The notes below the pieces were generated by a model. That model did not search any database. It was not told where the DNA came from and worked only from the letters and a program-made list of their open reading frames with translations. 64,000 nt of DNA from Fodinicola acaciae. Its GTDB lineage: Bacteria > Actinomycetota > Actinomycetes > Mycobacteriales > HKI-0501. The DNA lies in contig NZ_WOTN01000004.1 in NCBI RefSeq assembly GCF_010993745.1, positions 682,001 through 746,000 on the forward strand. The letters run 5' to 3'. The position numbers were made by a program, and so were the translations under genes. Shown piece by piece: positions 61,439-64,000 of the stretch (positions are counted from its first letter, which is position 1; each line of letters opens with the position of its first letter).

Positions 61439-63991
61439 CTATTTCAGGCTGCCGTTGCGGATCCGGGTCTTGTATTCCTCCGGGCTGTTGTAGTAGTTGT
61501 GCGCGATCTGGTTGTTGTCCTTGTCCGCGGTCTGCTTGTCGAAGCCGCTGGTGTCGACGCCGGTCCCCTTGACCGCGTTGTGCAGGTCGTCGAGCGCACC
61601 GTCCAGAGCGCCGGGGTTGGGCAGCAGCTCGCTCGAGGACTTCAGGTGTCCGTTGACGAACAGGTCGGGCGAGTTCTGCGGCGTGATCTTGCCTTCGCTG
61701 GCCAGCTGCTGGACCTCGCCGTAGTAGGTGTTGAACTGCAGCCGGTCCAGGCCATAGCCGCTCGGCGAGTTGATGTTGGCCGGGATCGCCTTCGGGTCCG
61801 ACGGCGTCGTCGCCTCGGTGTACGCGGAGGTGAACAGGCTCTTGCCACCGGCGATCACCAGCTTGCCGATGCCCTCGCCGCCGGGGACCGGCGCCAGGAT
61901 CACGTCCTTGATCAGGGCCGCGACCGCCTTCTCCGACGCGGCGTGGATGGCGGCCGCCTTCTGCTGCGCCTCCTGCTGGCCGAGGCCGGTCTCGATCAGG
62001 CCATTGTTGACGCCCACCTCCAGGTAGGAGTCGATCCGGGCCACCGCGTTGCCGAGCTCGTGCGCCTTGCTGTCGCCGCTGGTGATCTCCTGCTGGCCGA
62101 GCTTCTGCTCGTACAGCTGCACCGAGGTGGACAGCGCCTCGGCTGCCTTCGGGTCGGTGGCGATCAGGCTGAAGATGCGGATCCGGTCGCCCTCGCTGAT
62201 CTGCACCTGGCCACCGCGCAGGTCGGTCGGCTGGCCGTCCGGTGCGGTCGCGAACCGGTCGAGATAGGACACCGCGAGGTTGCCGAGCGCCGAGGTCACC
62301 CCGGGGTTGCGTGCGCCGAGCGTGTGGTTGTCGCCGCCCGAGCCGGGGATGTTGGCCAGCAGGTTGTAACCGCCGTTGTTGTTGCCGTTGGCCGAGCCGA
62401 GCAGCGCGAACACCCGGTTGGCCGCCTTGTCGGCGAGCGCGTGCTGCGCCGGGTCGTCGGAGTTGCGTGCCGGTCCGATCCAGTCGACCAGGTGCGCCGC
62501 CGTCTTGCCGTCGTCGGCGTAGTCGTACGACAACAGCGCCACGACCGGGTTGGTGTACTTCTCGTGCCCCTTGCCGAGCCCGCTGCTGGTGTCGTGGCCG
62601 CCGCTGGGGATGTGGCTCGGGTCGTAGCCGACGCCGTTGAGCACGTCGGTGATGCCGGCGTGGTTACGGGTCGCGACATCCAGCAGGCCGGTGATCAGGT
62701 GGTCGGCCGCGCCGTGGTCGAACAGGATGTTGCCGCGCAGGTGCTGGCGGTCCAGCTCGCTGTCGGTGAAGCCCTGTCCGTACAACCGGTCGTGGAAGGC
62801 CTGCGACACGTCGGCGATCTCGCCGAGCCGGTAGGTCAGCTGCGCGGAGAACTTCTCGCCGCCGGCGACGTCCTTCGGCGTGTCGCCGAGCAGCTGGAGC
62901 AGGCCGTTCCAGTCCTCCGGCCGGTTGATGTTGCGGAAGTCGACACCCTGCCGCGGCCCCGGCTCCGGGTAGACGTTGTCGGTCAGCAGGCTCTGCACCT
63001 CTGGCGGCAGCTTGTCGAAACCACCGCTGTAGGTCGGGTCGTTGGTCTTGGTGTTCTCGTTGGACAGCAGCAACAGGCCGGTGCCGAGGTCCTTCTTGTA
63101 GCGCTGCTTGTCGGCCTCGCTGAAACCGAACTTGTTCAGCGCGTCCGGCAGCTTGAACAGGTTCTTGCCGATGCCCTGGTAGAGGTTGGCCAGGTAGGCG
63201 AGCGCGCCGGCGCTGATCGGCACGCCGGCCGCGACCGCCGCTGCGACGCCGCTGTTGATGTGGTTGAGCAGGTCGAGGGCCTTGCGCAGCTCGTTGGGGT
63301 CGACGTTCTCCCCGTTGGCCGCGCGGTTGAGCAGGTCCCTGGCGGCGTACGCGTCGTTGCCGGTCACCGGAGGGATGACCGTCGGGTCGTTCTGCTTGCC
63401 GAAGGCCACGTACGCGGCCCAGGACAGCGTGCCGGCCCGGGACAGCTGCACGATGTCGGCCTCGGTCGCGTCCCGCTGCACCTGCGCGGCGCGCGCGTTG
63501 GCGTCGGTGCGCAACGCCTCCAGGAGCGCGTGCGCACGGCTGGTGATGTCGCCGGCCTTGGCGTTCTGCGCGTTGGCCAGGCTGGTGTTGTACGAGTTGA
63601 TGATCTCTTTCGCCTGCGCGTCGGTCGCGCCACCGGGCACGTAGGGGTCGTGGACGCCGAAGTGGCTGCCCAGCGCGTTCTCCCATTCGGTGACCAGCTT
63701 GTTGCGTTCGTCCTTGAAGTGCTGGACGTTCTGCGACCAGAGCTTGGTGACGCCGGAGCCGTACGTGACGGCCTGCAGCGCACCTTCCCACACCGACTGG
63801 TTTTTCAGTGCCAGGTCGCGGATCGGGCCGGCGACCAGGTCGGAGAACTGGAACGCGGCGGTATTCACCGCGGCATAGATGTCCGAGCCGTGCCCGGTGA
63901 TGACGGCCGCGGTCGCGTCGAGCTTCGCGGCCGCGTCGGCGATGGTGCCGGGGTCGGCCGGGGTGTCCGGGATGTCAGGAGTGGCAGCCAT
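61439..63991 (-). CDS. Large ESX-associated protein (850 aa), WXG-like N-terminus
   Basis: 850 aa. The N-terminal 150 residues are helical (TIADAAAKLDATAAVITGHGSDIYAAV, then VWEGALQAVTYGSGVTKLWSQNVQHFKDERNKLVTEWENALGSHFG) like a WXG/LXG protein hairpin. A hydrophobic Ala/Gly stretch follows near 255-275 (GVAAAVAAGVPISAGALAYLANL). The remainder is polar and repetitive in Asp, Asn and Gly (ANGNNNGGYNLL). Layout and position match the 830-aa protein of locus 1. ATG 63991 leaves only 9 bases of upstream sequence, so its promoter is outside. Probable secreted substrate or structural partner of ESX locus 2; function unknown. Confidence 0.75.
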   Translation of the reverse strand: MAATPDIPDTPADPGTIADAAAKLDATAAVITGHGSDIYAAVNTAAFQFSDLVAGPIRDLALKNQSVWEGALQAVTYGSGVTKLWSQNVQHFKDERNKLVTEWENALGSHFGVHDPYVPGGATDAQAKEIINSYNTSLANAQNAKAGDITSRAHALLEALRTDANARAAQVQRDATEADIVQLSRAGTLSWAAYVAFGKQNDPTVIPPVTGNDAYAARDLLNRAANGENVDPNELRKALDLLNHINSGVAAAVAAGVPISAGALAYLANLYQGIGKNLFKLPDALNKFGFSEADKQRYKKDLGTGLLLLSNENTKTNDPTYSGGFDKLPPEVQSLLTDNVYPEPGPRQGVDFRNINRPEDWNGLLQLLGDTPKDVAGGEKFSAQLTYRLGEIADVSQAFHDRLYGQGFTDSELDRQHLRGNILFDHGAADHLITGLLDVATRNHAGITDVLNGVGYDPSHIPSGGHDTSSGLGKGHEKYTNPVVALLSYDYADDGKTAAHLVDWIGPARNSDDPAQHALADKAANRVFALLGSANGNNNGGYNLLANIPGSGGDNHTLGARNPGVTSALGNLAVSYLDRFATAPDGQPTDLRGGQVQISEGDRIRIFSLIATDPKAAEALSTSVQLYEQKLGQQEITSGDSKAHELGNAVARIDSYLEVGVNNGLIETGLGQQEAQQKAAAIHAASEKAVAALIKDVILAPVPGGEGIGKLVIAGGKSLFTSAYTEATTPSDPKAIPANINSPSGYGLDRLQFNTYYGEVQQLASEGKITPQNSPDLFVNGHLKSSSELLPNPGALDGALDDLHNAVKGTGVDTSGFDKQTADKDNNQIAHNYYNSPEEYKTRIRNGSLK

Positions 63992-64000
63992 TGCCGAAAG

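Noticed and set aside
1..64000. CRISPR array, prophage or integrative element
   Set aside because: No regularly spaced repeats, cas, integrase, recombinase or transposase genes were seen; the intergenic palindromes are dispersed, not arrayed.

Overview
This 64 kb window is from the chromosome of a high-GC actinomycete. The evidence is a very strong GC bias at third codon positions, many GTG and TTG starts, some apparently leaderless genes, 4-bp ATGA/GTGA gene overlaps, ROK regulators and kinases, lipobox sugar-binding proteins, and two type VII secretion (ESX-like) EccC/EccD loci. I cannot name the genus from sequence alone. I saw no tRNA, rRNA, CRISPR array, insertion sequence, integrase or phage gene.

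Layout. 1-876: two small uncharacterised genes. 834-6332: a carbohydrate-uptake locus with a ROK repressor divergent from a lipoprotein-permease-permease-ROK kinase operon. 6394-9174: a divergent endonuclease V, then a two-gene inositol-catabolism-type operon (iolB-iolG). 9332-11522: a lone ParA-type ATPase and a group 2 sigma-70 factor. 11686-14195: a second ROK kinase and a paralogous orphan sugar-binding lipoprotein. 14256-18719: a secreted DUF4232-like protein, a decayed TPR gene, a methyltransferase, an MFS permease with a start problem, and an Fpg/Nei-type DNA glycosylase.

18777-32185 is an exopolysaccharide or glycoconjugate locus: two sugar-nucleotide dehydrogenases, two GT4 glycosyltransferases, a Wzx-like flippase, an initiating sugar transferase, a Wzy/ligase-like polymerase, a hexapeptide acyltransferase, a DegT aminotransferase, two SDR sugar-nucleotide enzymes and a nucleotidyltransferase. 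The dehydrogenase, acyltransferase and aminotransferase order suggests a diacetamido- or amino-sugar.

32189-36361 is a tight four-gene operon (PaaK-like adenylating enzyme, ABM-like protein, GNAT-like protein, nitroreductase) whose product I do not recognise. 36694-40327 holds a TrmB/LuxR-type regulator and a LytS/LytTR-type two-component system. An AgrA-like direct repeat with a 12-bp spacer lies between the response regulator and a small membrane protein.

40324-63991 carries two ESX-like loci. Each has a three-ATPase EccC divergent from EccD, an EspI-like ParA-fold protein whose P-loop lysine is missing, and a large 830-850 aa protein. Locus 1 also has three WXG100-size proteins, a lipoprotein and a small membrane protein. 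No EccB, EccE or mycosin is present in the window. Three unrelated genes (DUF6295-like, dienelactone hydrolase, secreted esterase) lie between the loci.

Two families of perfect intergenic palindromes recur: GCATGGCCACCATGC-type (2 copies) and CAATCGGATTCCGATTG-type (4 copies). Most copies lie at convergent gene ends.
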